From: an uncultured Clostridia bacterium
GTDB lineage: Bacteria > Bacillota > Clostridia > Oscillospirales > Acutalibacteraceae
NCBI GenBank assembly: GCA_937876375.1
Contig: CALEHY010000021.1
Coordinates: 15,353-79,352, forward strand
Direction: 5' to 3'
Length of the DNA: 64,000 nucleotides
The translations under genes and the position numbers were made by a program. Of the stretch, positions 44,373 to 52,061 are shown one piece after another (the stretch's first letter is position 1; each line of letters begins with the position of its first letter). The notes under the pieces are model-generated. The model saw nothing but the letters and a program-made list of their open reading frames with translations, did no database searches and was not told where the DNA came from.

Positions 44373-44414
44373 GAATAAGTCATAAAACTAAAAATTGTAA
44401 AGGGGTATTAAATT

Positions 44415-45044
44415 ATGGCAGATAAGAAAAAGTTTAGCCTTGGCGGTCTTGATAGTGCTGCAGAAGAAAAAGGCTCATTAATGAAAACTTTATGGCAAAT
44501 TGTAAAGTTTTTAGTAGTATCAGGATTGGTAACAATCATTCAGTTGGTACTTGCTGCAGTTCTACCATTCATTTTTGATAAAGTAGTAACTGAGCTTCCA
44601 GCCTTCCTTCAGGTTATTTTCACACCTGGTATGTTCACAGAGGGTTCAGCTGAGTATGCAAAGTATGTAACAGCAAACGGCATCGTTACTTGGGGCTATG
44701 TGCTTCCATTCCTACTTTCAAACCTTATTGCTAACATCTATGGCTTCTATCAAAACAAGAAAACAACATTTAAGTCAGATGCACCATGGTACAACTTCGC
44801 TATTTATATTGTGCTTATGCTTGCACTTATCTTGTTCTCAACTTGGATGCAAGGTGCAATCGTTGGTGTTATCACAAAGATTGAAACAACAAATTCATTC
44901 TTAACATTCATTACAAGCGAAACAATCGCTCGTTTGATTGCTTCAATGGCTGCAGGCTTTGTTCAAATGGTTGTTCTATTCCCTATGGAGAAATTCGTTC
45001 TTCTAAAGGAAAAGAAGGAGGATGCTCCAGCAGAGGCTGAGTAA
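44415..45044 (+). CDS. GtrA-like four-span membrane protein
   Basis: A 209-residue membrane protein with about four hydrophobic segments (about 27-53, 92-112, 127-147 and 175-195). The FLVVSGLVTIIQLVL opening and NLIANIYGFYQNKKTTF are like the GtrA family, whose members are thought to flip or present lipid-linked sugars. Both ends are charged, and the tail is acidic. It is a single transcription unit with a strong promoter and terminator. The assignment is moderate, because GtrA proteins are usually shorter (about 130 residues) and the central loop here is long. Confidence 0.6.
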   Translation: MADKKKFSLGGLDSAAEEKGSLMKTLWQIVKFLVVSGLVTIIQLVLAAVLPFIFDKVVTELPAFLQVIFTPGMFTEGSAEYAKYVTANGIVTWGYVLPFLLSNLIANIYGFYQNKKTTFKSDAPWYNFAIYIVLMLALILFSTWMQGAIVGVITKIETTNSFLTFITSETIARLIASMAAGFVQMVVLFPMEKFVLLKEKKEDAPAEAE

Positions 45045-45062
45045 TTCGCAAAAACAGTATTT

Positions 45063-45096
45063 AAAGAGGACTCATCGAGTCCTCTTTTATTTTTTG
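45063..45096 (+). terminator. terminator after the GtrA-like gene
   Basis: Stem AAAGAGGACTC/GAGTCCTCTTT with loop ATC, followed by TATTTTTT. Confidence 0.85.
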
Positions 45097-45127
45097 CCAT
45101 TTCCAACATAATGTTCGAGATTGACGG

Positions 45128-45157
45128 TTGAAAATACAACGCGTTGTCGGATATAAT
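45128..45157 (+). promoter_or_regulatory. tetR promoter with palindromic operator
   Basis: TTGAAA (45128-45133), an 18-nt spacer and TATAAT (45152-45157). The spacer holds the perfect 12-bp palindrome ACAACGCGTTGT (45136-45147), a likely operator for autoregulation by the TetR protein downstream. Confidence 0.55.
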
Positions 45158-45184
45158 GGTTGTAGTATTACATTGGAGGGCGTT

Positions 45185-45787
45185 ATGTCAAGAAAAGAAA
45201 AGGCTACAGCCATTACGAAACAGAATATTGAGGAGGCATTTTGGTCATTCTATTGCGAGATGCCTATGGACAAGATTAGGATTAATGCTGTTATGCAGCG
45301 TGCTGGATACAATCGTGGTACATTCTACGAGTATTTTAGCTCATTAGAGGACGTTTTGCTCTCTATCGAGAACGAAATTCGTGCTGATTTTGTTAACAAG
45401 ATAGCATCTCTTGATTTTGAAAAGCTTACTGGTGCAGAAATGCTGCTTGGTGCTGTCGAGATTGTTATGAGCAATCGTGAGCGTTTGGCAGTTTTGATGG
45501 GCGAGCATGGAGATAGTAAGTTTAGAGAGGTTATTATCAACGGTACTTCGCTTGTTGTTGCTGCTTATCTTAAGCATGTGCTTAATGGTAAAGTGGATTG
45601 TGATACCATACCAACATTTCAGTATTTTGTGAACTTTGTATCCACTGGACTATGGGGCACCATTGTTAAGTGGGCAAAGGATAATGATGGTGATTATAAC
45701 AAGGAGCTATCGAAGGAGCTTTTGACATATTTTCAGGGTGTCGCAGAGGTGGCAAACGATTTCGTATGTAGATTCCTGACTCTATAA
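45185..45787 (+). CDS. TetR/AcrR family transcriptional regulator
   Basis: A 200-residue repressor-like protein. The N-terminal helix-turn-helix (about 12-58) includes IRINAVMQRAGYNRGTFYEY, typical of TetR DNA-binding heads. The C-terminal 130 residues form a helical ligand or dimer domain of unknown specificity. ATG 45185 lies six bases after GGAGGG; an in-frame codon at 45128 falls in the promoter. No efflux or enzyme gene is co-transcribed downstream, so its target besides itself is unknown. Confidence 0.88.
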   Translation: MSRKEKATAITKQNIEEAFWSFYCEMPMDKIRINAVMQRAGYNRGTFYEYFSSLEDVLLSIENEIRADFVNKIASLDFEKLTGAEMLLGAVEIVMSNRERLAVLMGEHGDSKFREVIINGTSLVVAAYLKHVLNGKVDCDTIPTFQYFVNFVSTGLWGTIVKWAKDNDGDYNKELSKELLTYFQGVAEVANDFVCRFLTL

Positions 45788-45899
45788 AATGCAAAAAGAC
45801 GACTAGGGGTGTCCTGCATGAAGAGGTATAGCTCTAATAACGTATCTTTTTGATTAATATGTCGTTAAAAATTTATTTTTATTAGAGTGCCAAGCAGTT

Positions 45900-45928
45900 T
45901 TGACAAAGTAATTTTGCCTAGATATGAT
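45900..45928 (+). promoter_or_regulatory. orphan consensus promoter facing a hairpin
   Basis: TTGACA (45900-45905), a 17-nt spacer and TATGAT (45923-45928) point rightwards, but no plus-strand gene follows for 1.8 kb. The start site would be just before the hairpin at 45935. Confidence 0.5.
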
Positions 45929-45934
45929 ATTATA

Positions 45935-45968
45935 AAATGCCCACAATACTAGCGTATTATGGGCATTT
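45935..45968. terminator. hairpin downstream of the DedA gene
   Basis: AAATGCCCA-C-AATAC and GTATT-A-TGGGCATTT form a stem with a one-base mismatch and TAGC loop, 38 bp after the minus-strand DedA stop. The T-tail is weak on both sides. Confidence 0.6.
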
Positions 45969-46005
45969 ATAATGTTATAGATAGGTGAAAAAACAAAGTC
46001 AAAAC

Positions 46006-46770
46006 CTATGCTTCTTTATGTAGGGCACCCCAAGGTGTAGCCTTTTTCTTTATTTTTATTGTAAAAATGTATGTTGCGATAGATGATAATATTGTTATTA
46101 TTGCAAACATGATGACAAACATTGCTAGACTATTTGTATCTAGTAGTGTTCCACACCAAGTAGAGGATATTATGGATGGTATTCTTGCTACTCCGGTTAG
46201 TAATAGAAATGGTAATATTTTTGTGTCGGTTATACCGACGAAATATGTGATAAAATCCTTTGGAGTTCCTGGTATTAGATAAATGATTGTTAGTAGGGAA
46301 TATTTCTTTTTTGAGTTACAAACAAAGCTCCATTCATTTATCTTTTTTGTGTCAAAAAGCATATTTAGAAGCCTAGTACCAAAGATAGTTGTTAGGATTA
46401 GTATTACAAATGAGCCTATCTCTGTGCCAATCATACATAGTGCCAGTCCTTTGTATGTGCCCCAAATATATCCAGCACCTATTTCCAGTGGCTCTGCTGG
46501 GATGATTTTTATTACAGTTTGTAGTGCCCTTATTAGCACAAATACTAGTTCTCCAAAACTACCAAACGACGACAAATATGTTTTGAATTGTGATTTGTCC
46601 TTGATGATTTCTGCAAGTTCGTTACCTATGGTGCATTTTAATACAATAAACAATACAAGATATATTATCGGTATTGATATAAGTAGTATTTTCTTAAGCA
46701 CTGAAAGGTTTGAGAATTTTTGTAACACCTTGTGTAATAACATTTTTGCTTTTTCTAGCATATTTTTCAT
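46006..46770 (-). CDS. DedA/VTT (TVP38) family membrane protein
   Basis: A 254-residue polytopic membrane protein of the VTT/TVP38 group, related to DedA proteins that support lipid-carrier flipping and membrane homeostasis. Motifs are IKIIPAEPLEIGAGYIWG (about 87-104) and LIPGTPKDFITYFVGIT (about 165-181), plus several hydrophobic segments. The start overlaps the GT8 gene by 77 bp; AAAGGAG lies 15 bases upstream of ATG 46770, and a later ATG (46743) is possible. Overlap implies co-translation with the glycosyltransferase. Both genes are AT-rich. Confidence 0.88.
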   Translation of the reverse strand: MKNMLEKAKMLLHKVLQKFSNLSVLKKILLISIPIIYLVLFIVLKCTIGNELAEIIKDKSQFKTYLSSFGSFGELVFVLIRALQTVIKIIPAEPLEIGAGYIWGTYKGLALCMIGTEIGSFVILILTTIFGTRLLNMLFDTKKINEWSFVCNSKKKYSLLTIIYLIPGTPKDFITYFVGITDTKILPFLLLTGVARIPSIISSTWCGTLLDTNSLAMFVIMFAIITILSSIATYIFTIKIKKKATPWGALHKEA

Positions 46771-47518
46771 AAAATTTGTTTAGCTCTCCTTTGTAATTGT
46801 CCTTCCAGGGTTTGTTCTTGCCATCATAGTGGATAATGGCTGTGTTTTGTTCTACAAAATCAAGATTTAGCTTGCTTCTTCTATATGTATTTTCATCAAG
46901 GTTGTATATCTCTGCTGGTAGATATATTGTATCTCTCCAAAACATAGCGTTTATAACGTCTTGGTCAGCTTGAAATAGCCTTTTGCCCATAATATTGACA
47001 TAGTCGAATATTTCTTGAGTTTTGATAATCATTCTTAAATTATCGACGTTTATCATCAAAACACCAGCATTTATGTAGTCACACTTTTTGCCCATATTTA
47101 GTCGCTTTTTGTTGAATAATTTAACAATAGTATGAGTGTGACCAGCACCAGCAATACATTTGCCGTTAAAGTCCATTTTGTATAGCTTGTCTAGTGGCTT
47201 ATTTATGATAATGTCAGGATCAAGATATAGTATCCTGTCAACATTGAGCGGAAGATAGTCGCATAATAAAAGTCTGTAATATGTTTCTTTTGTTATTCTT
47301 TTTGTAAAATGTGCGTTTGTAAAATAGCTGTCGTCAATAAAAATAGGGTGGGTAGTTAGCATTGATGACACCTTAGAAATGCTGTTTAAATCGTTTATCG
47401 TTAGCGATGAATGTATCACATATAGGTCAACATTTGTGTCATTATTTGCAAAAAATGAGGTTAGCATTGTTTTTAACTGAGGTACATAATTGCTATCAAG
47501 TGTTACTAAAATATTCAT
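46694..47518 (-). CDS. family 8 glycosyltransferase
   Basis: A GT-A fold retaining glycosyltransferase of 274 residues. Seen are the N-terminal nucleotide-binding strand (NILVTLDSNY), the DxD metal motif in RILYLDPDIIIN (about 95-106) and the C-terminal HYDGKNKPW motif (about 243-251), all typical of GT8 enzymes that add glucose or galactose to surface glycans. ATG 47518 has AAAGGAAG six bases upstream; another ATG at 47524 abuts the ribosome site. It overlaps a VTT membrane protein, so both may act in one envelope pathway. Confidence 0.92.
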   Translation of the reverse strand: MNILVTLDSNYVPQLKTMLTSFFANNDTNVDLYVIHSSLTINDLNSISKVSSMLTTHPIFIDDSYFTNAHFTKRITKETYYRLLLCDYLPLNVDRILYLDPDIIINKPLDKLYKMDFNGKCIAGAGHTHTIVKLFNKKRLNMGKKCDYINAGVLMINVDNLRMIIKTQEIFDYVNIMGKRLFQADQDVINAMFWRDTIYLPAEIYNLDENTYRRSKLNLDFVEQNTAIIHYDGKNKPWKDNYKGELNKFYEKYARKSKNVITQGVTKILKPFSA

Positions 47519-47656
47519 GTTCATCTTCCTTTCAACTGTAACTATACACTATGATTTGCAAGTCAAAATAAAGGAAAAGTTAAGACTTGTCAAAGATAGT
47601 TTAGCTCATCAACCTTACAATTAGGTGAAAAGAAAATTACAATTATGTAACCTATA

Positions 47657-47685
47657 TTGAATATAAATATAGCTTTTGTTATATT
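47657..47685 (+). promoter_or_regulatory. promoter of upp-uraA
   Basis: TTGAAT (47657-47662), a 17-nt spacer and TATATT (47680-47685). No PyrR-type attenuator was seen in the short leader. Confidence 0.5.
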
Positions 47686-47728
47686 GGTACTAATAGAATT
47701 ATGTCATTTTATGTCAAAGGAGAAAATT

Positions 47729-48361
47729 ATGGACAGAAAAGTAGTAATTTTTGATCACCCACTTATTCAGCATAAGCTTAGTATTCTTCGTTCTACAGAG
47801 ACTAGCACAAAGGACTTTCGTCAGCTAATCAATGAGATTGCTATGCTTATGACTTTTGAGGCAACTAGAGATTTGCCAACACAGGACATAAAGGTAGAAA
47901 CCCCTTGTGGTATCGCTAACTGCAAGCAGCTAGCTGGCAGAAAGCTTGCTTTCGTTCCTATCCTACGTGCTGGTCTTGGCATGGTTGATGGTTGCGTTCA
48001 GCTAGTACCATCTGCTCGTATCGGTCATATCGGTCTTTACCGAGATGAGGAGACCCATACTCCAGTAGAGTACTATTGCAAATTGCCAAAGGATATTGAG
48101 GAGCGTGACGTTTTCGTTGTTGATCCTATGCTAGCTACTGGTGGCTCTGCTATCGATGCTATCACACAGATCAAGCTTCGCAACCCAAAGAAGATTGTGT
48201 TCCTATGCATCATTGCTGCTCCAGAGGGACTTGCTGCTCTTAAAGAGGCTCATCCTGATGTTGATATTTACTGTGCAGCTCTTGATGAGAAGCTAAACGA
48301 GGATTGCTATATCATTCCTGGTCTTGGCGACGCTGGTGACCGTATCTTCGGCACAAAATAA
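47729..48361 (+). CDS. upp: uracil phosphoribosyltransferase
   Basis: Upp salvages uracil to UMP with PRPP. The 210-residue protein has the family motifs [25 protein letters not shown] (about 71-84) and the PRPP loop [15 protein letters not shown] (about 130-144), ending in [16 protein letters not shown] 47729 follows AAAGGAGA; an upstream in-frame codon at 47657 falls in the promoter. The uracil permease gene follows 52 bp later, forming a salvage operon. Confidence 0.96.
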   Translation: MDRKVVIFDHPLIQHKLSILRSTETSTKDFRQLINEIAMLMTFEATRDLPTQDIKVETPCGIANCKQLAGRKLAFVPILRAGLGMVDGCVQLVPSARIGHIGLYRDEETHTPVEYYCKLPKDIEERDVFVVDPMLATGGSAIDAITQIKLRNPKKIVFLCIIAAPEGLAALKEAHPDVDIYCAALDEKLNEDCYIIPGLGDAGDRIFGTK

Positions 48362-48413
48362 TTTCGGTACTAATTTTTTAGTATATATAACATTTTTGGA
48401 GGAAATTAAAAAA

Positions 48414-49865
48414 ATGGCTAAAACAAAAATCAAAGTCGGCTCAGAGCCTATCTATGATGCTCGTCAGCTCGGCGGAGGTAGAATGGTTGTTCTTGGCTTC
48501 CAGCACATGTTTGCTATGTTTGGTGCAACTGTTACAGTACCTCTACTAACAGGTCTATCAATTTCAACAACTCTTTTGTTTGCTGGTCTTGGTACACTTC
48601 TTTTCCACCTTCTAACAAAGTTTAAGGTTCCTGCATTCCTAGGATCTTCTTTTGCTTTCCTTGGTGGTTACTTTGGAGTAGTAGCTATGGGCGCAGACAA
48701 GGGTCTAGACACAAAGGCATCACTACCATATGCTTGTCTTGGCGTTGCTTGTGCAGGTGCTCTATACCTTATCCTATCAGCCGTTATTAAGGTTGTTGGT
48801 ATCAACAAGGTTATGAAGCTATTCCCACCAGTAGTTACTGGTCCTATCATCATCGCTATTGGTCTTGGTCTTGCTGGTAGTGCTGTAAACAACTGTCAGG
48901 CTAACTGGATTATCGCTATCGTAGCTCTTGTATTCATTATCCTATTCAACATTTTTGGTAAGGGTATGATCAAGATTATTCCTATCCTACTTGGTCTTAT
49001 CTGTGCAGTAGCTGTTGCAGCTATTCTTGCTGTTACAACTGGTGCAAATGTTGTTGTTGACGGTGCAGAGTACATTGCTATTAACGGCAAGGAGAATATG
49101 CTCCTATTCAGCACAGCTAACCTACAGGCACTTAAGGACGCTGCTTGGATTGGTAACCCAATCGACTGGAATTCTACAGTATTCGGTGGTGTAACAGATA
49201 AGAGCCTTGCTATTTCTGCTATCATTGCTATCGTACCTATCGCTATTGCTACAATGATGGAGCATATTGGTGATATTTCTGCTATTTCAGCTACAGCAAA
49301 CAGAAATTATATCAAGGATCCTGGTCTACACAGAACACTTCTTGGTGACGGTCTTGCTACAATGCTTGCTTCACTATTTGGTGCTCCTGCTAATACTACA
49401 TACGGTGAGAACACTGGTGTACTTGCTCTATCAAAGGTATTTGATGCTAGAGTAGTACGTATCGCTGCTTACTTTGCTATCGTATTCTCACTATGCCCTA
49501 AGTTTGCTGCACTTATCAACCTTATTCCTGGTGCTGTTATCGGTGGTATTTCATTCGTTCTATACGGTATGATTTCTGCTATCGGTGTTCGCAACGTTGT
49601 TGAGGCAAAGGTTGATTTCTCAAAGGCTAGAAATACTATCGTTGCTGCTGTTATCCTTGTATCAGCTCTTGGTCTATCAGCTGGTATCACTATCCCAGTT
49701 GGTAAGGCTACAATCACTCTTACTGGTCTTGCTGTTGCTTCTCTTGCTGGTATCATTCTTAATGCTATCTTCCCAGAGAAGGACTTTGACCCAGAGAAGG
49801 CATTCGCTGCTACTGATGCAAAGCAGATTAACCTAGAATCTGATTACGGCAAGAAGGCTGAGTAA
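48414..49865 (+). CDS. uraA: uracil/xanthine permease family transporter (UraA-like)
   Basis: A nucleobase-cation symporter of 483 residues with about 12-14 hydrophobic segments. Typical motifs are the N-terminal GFQHMFAMFGATVTVPLL (about 27-44), a central acidic MMEHIGDISA (about 283-292) and PANTTYGENTGVLALSK (about 322-338), which carries substrate-binding residues. Pairing with upp makes uracil the likely substrate. ATG 48414 is 11 bases after GGAGG. A terminator follows. Confidence 0.94.
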   Translation: MAKTKIKVGSEPIYDARQLGGGRMVVLGFQHMFAMFGATVTVPLLTGLSISTTLLFAGLGTLLFHLLTKFKVPAFLGSSFAFLGGYFGVVAMGADKGLDTKASLPYACLGVACAGALYLILSAVIKVVGINKVMKLFPPVVTGPIIIAIGLGLAGSAVNNCQANWIIAIVALVFIILFNIFGKGMIKIIPILLGLICAVAVAAILAVTTGANVVVDGAEYIAINGKENMLLFSTANLQALKDAAWIGNPIDWNSTVFGGVTDKSLAISAIIAIVPIAIATMMEHIGDISAISATANRNYIKDPGLHRTLLGDGLATMLASLFGAPANTTYGENTGVLALSKVFDARVVRIAAYFAIVFSLCPKFAALINLIPGAVIGGISFVLYGMISAIGVRNVVEAKVDFSKARNTIVAAVILVSALGLSAGITIPVGKATITLTGLAVASLAGIILNAIFPEKDFDPEKAFAATDAKQINLESDYGKKAE

Positions 49866-49877
49866 TTAGTTTTTCCG

Positions 49878-49910
49878 TAGGGGCGAACTTTATTGTTCGC
49901 CTCTATTTTT
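49878..49910 (+). terminator. terminator after uraA, part of a dispersed repeat
   Basis: Stem TAGGGGCGAAC/GTTCGCCTCTA with TTTATT loop and a five-T tail. The CCGTAGGGGCGA entry also occurs at 21477-21488 in the hairpin cluster, so a repeat copy seems to act as terminator. Confidence 0.75.
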
Positions 49911-49923
49911 ATGGAGTGATTAT

Positions 49924-51006
49924 ATGGATAAATCATTGAAGAAAAAAAGAATTATTGTCTGCATAGTATTCTATGTCATTTTTGGTGCACTATTTATCTA
50001 TGGCACTATCGGACAGAACGACTTGAATTTTGATAAGATGGTGTTTAACCCATTCAACAAGTTCGCTTTTACAATGGCATGCTATGGTATGCTACCACAT
50101 TTTTGTATGCAGCTTCTGTGCTATACCACTCTTATGGCTGTTTATCGTCCATTTGAGGATGCTTTGGATATAGCTGAAAGCTTGTTCCCATTTTTTAAAT
50201 TTTTTAGGGAGAATAAGGTCACACATTTCATTTTGCTAGTGCTGTATAGGGTGCTATTCTTGGCATTCATCTACGGTGCGTTTATGGGTACAAATGATTT
50301 TTGGAACTTTATTTTGTACAACGCATTTGGTGCTAATATCCAAGATATGATAGTTAATGCCGGTGCATCAAAGGTGCTTGCTGTTATCGTGTGGACTGTT
50401 ACTAGAGTTGCTACACTTATCCTATGCTATATTGTACTAAAGCTTGTTGGTAAGAAATATGCTAGAGAGATAGAGTTTATGGCTGTTGCCGGACTTGCTA
50501 TGTATTATTCTGGCGATATTATCAATGTGTTGAAGGAGCATTTCCATCGTATTAGATTTAGGGAGATGGTTGCATACTCAAACGGCTTTGCTAATGGCAA
50601 TATCGTACCTAATCTACACGAGGCAAGACTTACTCGTGATATGATTGATAACACCGATTTTCATTGGTTTACAAATTGGTACAATATTGGTCAAGATGAT
50701 GGAGTAGTTTGGCACGACCCTCGTTCGTTCCCATCTGGACATACCAGTGCTGCATCGTTTTCATTGTTACTAGTGCCACTGTTCACCAGAACAAAGGCTC
50801 TTAGCAAATATCTTGTGCCAGCTAGCATTGTTGGTATTGGATATACAATGGCTATGGGACTGTCTCGTATGATGAGAGGTGCTCATTATATGACTGACGT
50901 TACTGGTGCTGGCATAATTATGTTCACATTGATGATTTTGTTCGTTGGTGTGCTTGATATTATGCAGTCATATTCTGACAAGCGTTTACCAATTCATAAA
51001 AATTAG
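49924..51006 (+). CDS. PAP2-family membrane phosphatase
   Basis: A membrane phosphatase of 360 residues with about six to seven spans. The three PAP2 active-site blocks are present: a KEHFHRIRF-type first block (about 203-212), PSGHTSAASF (about 269-278) and SRMMRGAHYMTDV (about 312-324). Such enzymes act on phosphatidic acid or undecaprenyl pyrophosphate. The long N-terminal extension of about 200 residues with extra spans is beyond the core domain. GGAGTGAT precedes the ATG, which sits within 15 bp of the uraA terminator. Confidence 0.9.
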   Translation: MDKSLKKKRIIVCIVFYVIFGALFIYGTIGQNDLNFDKMVFNPFNKFAFTMACYGMLPHFCMQLLCYTTLMAVYRPFEDALDIAESLFPFFKFFRENKVTHFILLVLYRVLFLAFIYGAFMGTNDFWNFILYNAFGANIQDMIVNAGASKVLAVIVWTVTRVATLILCYIVLKLVGKKYAREIEFMAVAGLAMYYSGDIINVLKEHFHRIRFREMVAYSNGFANGNIVPNLHEARLTRDMIDNTDFHWFTNWYNIGQDDGVVWHDPRSFPSGHTSAASFSLLLVPLFTRTKALSKYLVPASIVGIGYTMAMGLSRMMRGAHYMTDVTGAGIIMFTLMILFVGVLDIMQSYSDKRLPIHKN

Positions 51007-51019
51007 TAAATAAAATTTT

Positions 51020-51054
51020 AGCTCTCTGCTCATAATAGAGTAGAGAGCTTTTTT
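51020..51054 (+). terminator. terminator after the PAP2 gene
   Basis: Stem AGCTCTCT/AGAGAGCT with an inner CTC/GAG pair, followed by TTTTTT. Confidence 0.85.
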
Positions 51055-51083
51055 GTACATAAAAATTGAAAAGGAAGATTTAT

Positions 51084-51857
51084 GTGCAATATTACAAAAA
51101 GGTAGAAATATGTGGCATTAATACTAGCCAGCTTCATGTAATGAGCGAAAAGGAAAAGATAGAACTTCTACACAAATCGCACGCTGGTGACAAGGATGCT
51201 CGTGATAAACTGATACAGGGTAATTTGAGACTTGTGTTATCCGTTTGTCAACGATTTTCTAACCGTGGTGAAAATATGGATGACCTCTTTCAAGTTGGTG
51301 TAATTGGATTAATCAAAGCGATAGATAATTTCAATCTTGACTTAGACGTTAGATTTAGCACGTATGCTGTTCCAATGTGCATAGGGGAGATACGCAGGTA
51401 TTTAAGGGATGACAATCCAGTTAGAGTAAGCCGTTCAATGCGTGATATTGCATACAAGGCTATGCAGGTAAAAGAAAAGTTGACTAACGAGTATGGATTT
51501 GAGCCTAGTGTCGACGAAATCGCCAAGGCACTGGATATGAAAACTAGCGACGTCGTTATTGCACTAGAGGCTATTGTAGATCCAGTGTCACTCTATGAGC
51601 CTGTTTATAACGACGGTGGTGATACTATCTATGTTATGGACCAAGTTGGCGATAACAATAGTGATACTGACTGGATAGACGAGATAATGATTAAGGACGA
51701 GCTAAAAAACCTTGAGCCTCGTGAACACAGAATTCTCTATATGCGATTTATGCAGGGCAAAACACAAATGGAAACAGCCGAAGAAATCGGCATATCCCAA
51801 GCCCAAGTATCACGCCTTGAAAAGAACGCCCTAAAACGAATAAAAGACCACAAATAA
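51084..51857 (+). CDS. sigG: RNA polymerase sporulation sigma factor G
   Basis: Sigma-G drives late forespore gene expression. The protein opens with KVEICGINTSQL, the diagnostic sigma-G N-terminus. Region 2 is NLRLVLSVCQRFSNRGENMDDLFQVG and beyond (about 45-110), with RFSTYAVPMCIGEIRRYLRD. Region 4 ends in GKTQMETAEEIGISQAQVSRLEK. The start is taken as GTG 51084, six bases after AAGGAAG; this overlaps an out-of-frame ATG at 51082, and a TTG at 51066 precedes the ribosome site. The 257-residue length fits. No anti-sigma or spoIIGA gene is adjacent. Confidence 0.95.
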   Translation: MQYYKKVEICGINTSQLHVMSEKEKIELLHKSHAGDKDARDKLIQGNLRLVLSVCQRFSNRGENMDDLFQVGVIGLIKAIDNFNLDLDVRFSTYAVPMCIGEIRRYLRDDNPVRVSRSMRDIAYKAMQVKEKLTNEYGFEPSVDEIAKALDMKTSDVVIALEAIVDPVSLYEPVYNDGGDTIYVMDQVGDNNSDTDWIDEIMIKDELKNLEPREHRILYMRFMQGKTQMETAEEIGISQAQVSRLEKNALKRIKDHK

Positions 51858-51961
51858 TATACATGCAATATAATGACAATTGCCAAATATAATGGGTTTT
51901 ATTAGATAAAGATTTAGTTTTTTTCAATTTGTATATATCAAACTCATAAATTAGCCTGAAT

Positions 51962-51982
51962 GCACTTTAACTTTAAAAGTGC
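51962..51982. other. hairpin between sigG and the nuclease gene
   Basis: GCACTTT and AAAGTGC form a 7-bp stem with a 7-nt loop in the AT-rich 200-bp gap. No T-run follows, so function is open. Confidence 0.35.
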
Positions 51983-52061
51983 TAGAAATTTAGCTTATTT
52001 TATGTTAATATGATTTTATCAAATGTTATATCATGGATATACAAATAGGAGGAATGAAACT

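Larger units (their letters stand above)
45788..46005. other. gene-free stretch with long inverted repeat
   Basis: The 218-bp stretch between the TetR and DedA genes has no reading frame. It holds CTCTAATA...ATTAGAG arms (about 45832-45887) enclosing nested TAACG/CGTTA arms, then a consensus promoter and a terminator-like hairpin listed separately. The structure has no known match. Confidence 0.35.

Noticed and set aside
45795..45840. Partial likeness to the start of a TPP riboswitch (CTAGGGGTG)
   Set aside because: The later conserved blocks (CTGAGA, ACCTGAT) are absent and no thiamine gene follows.
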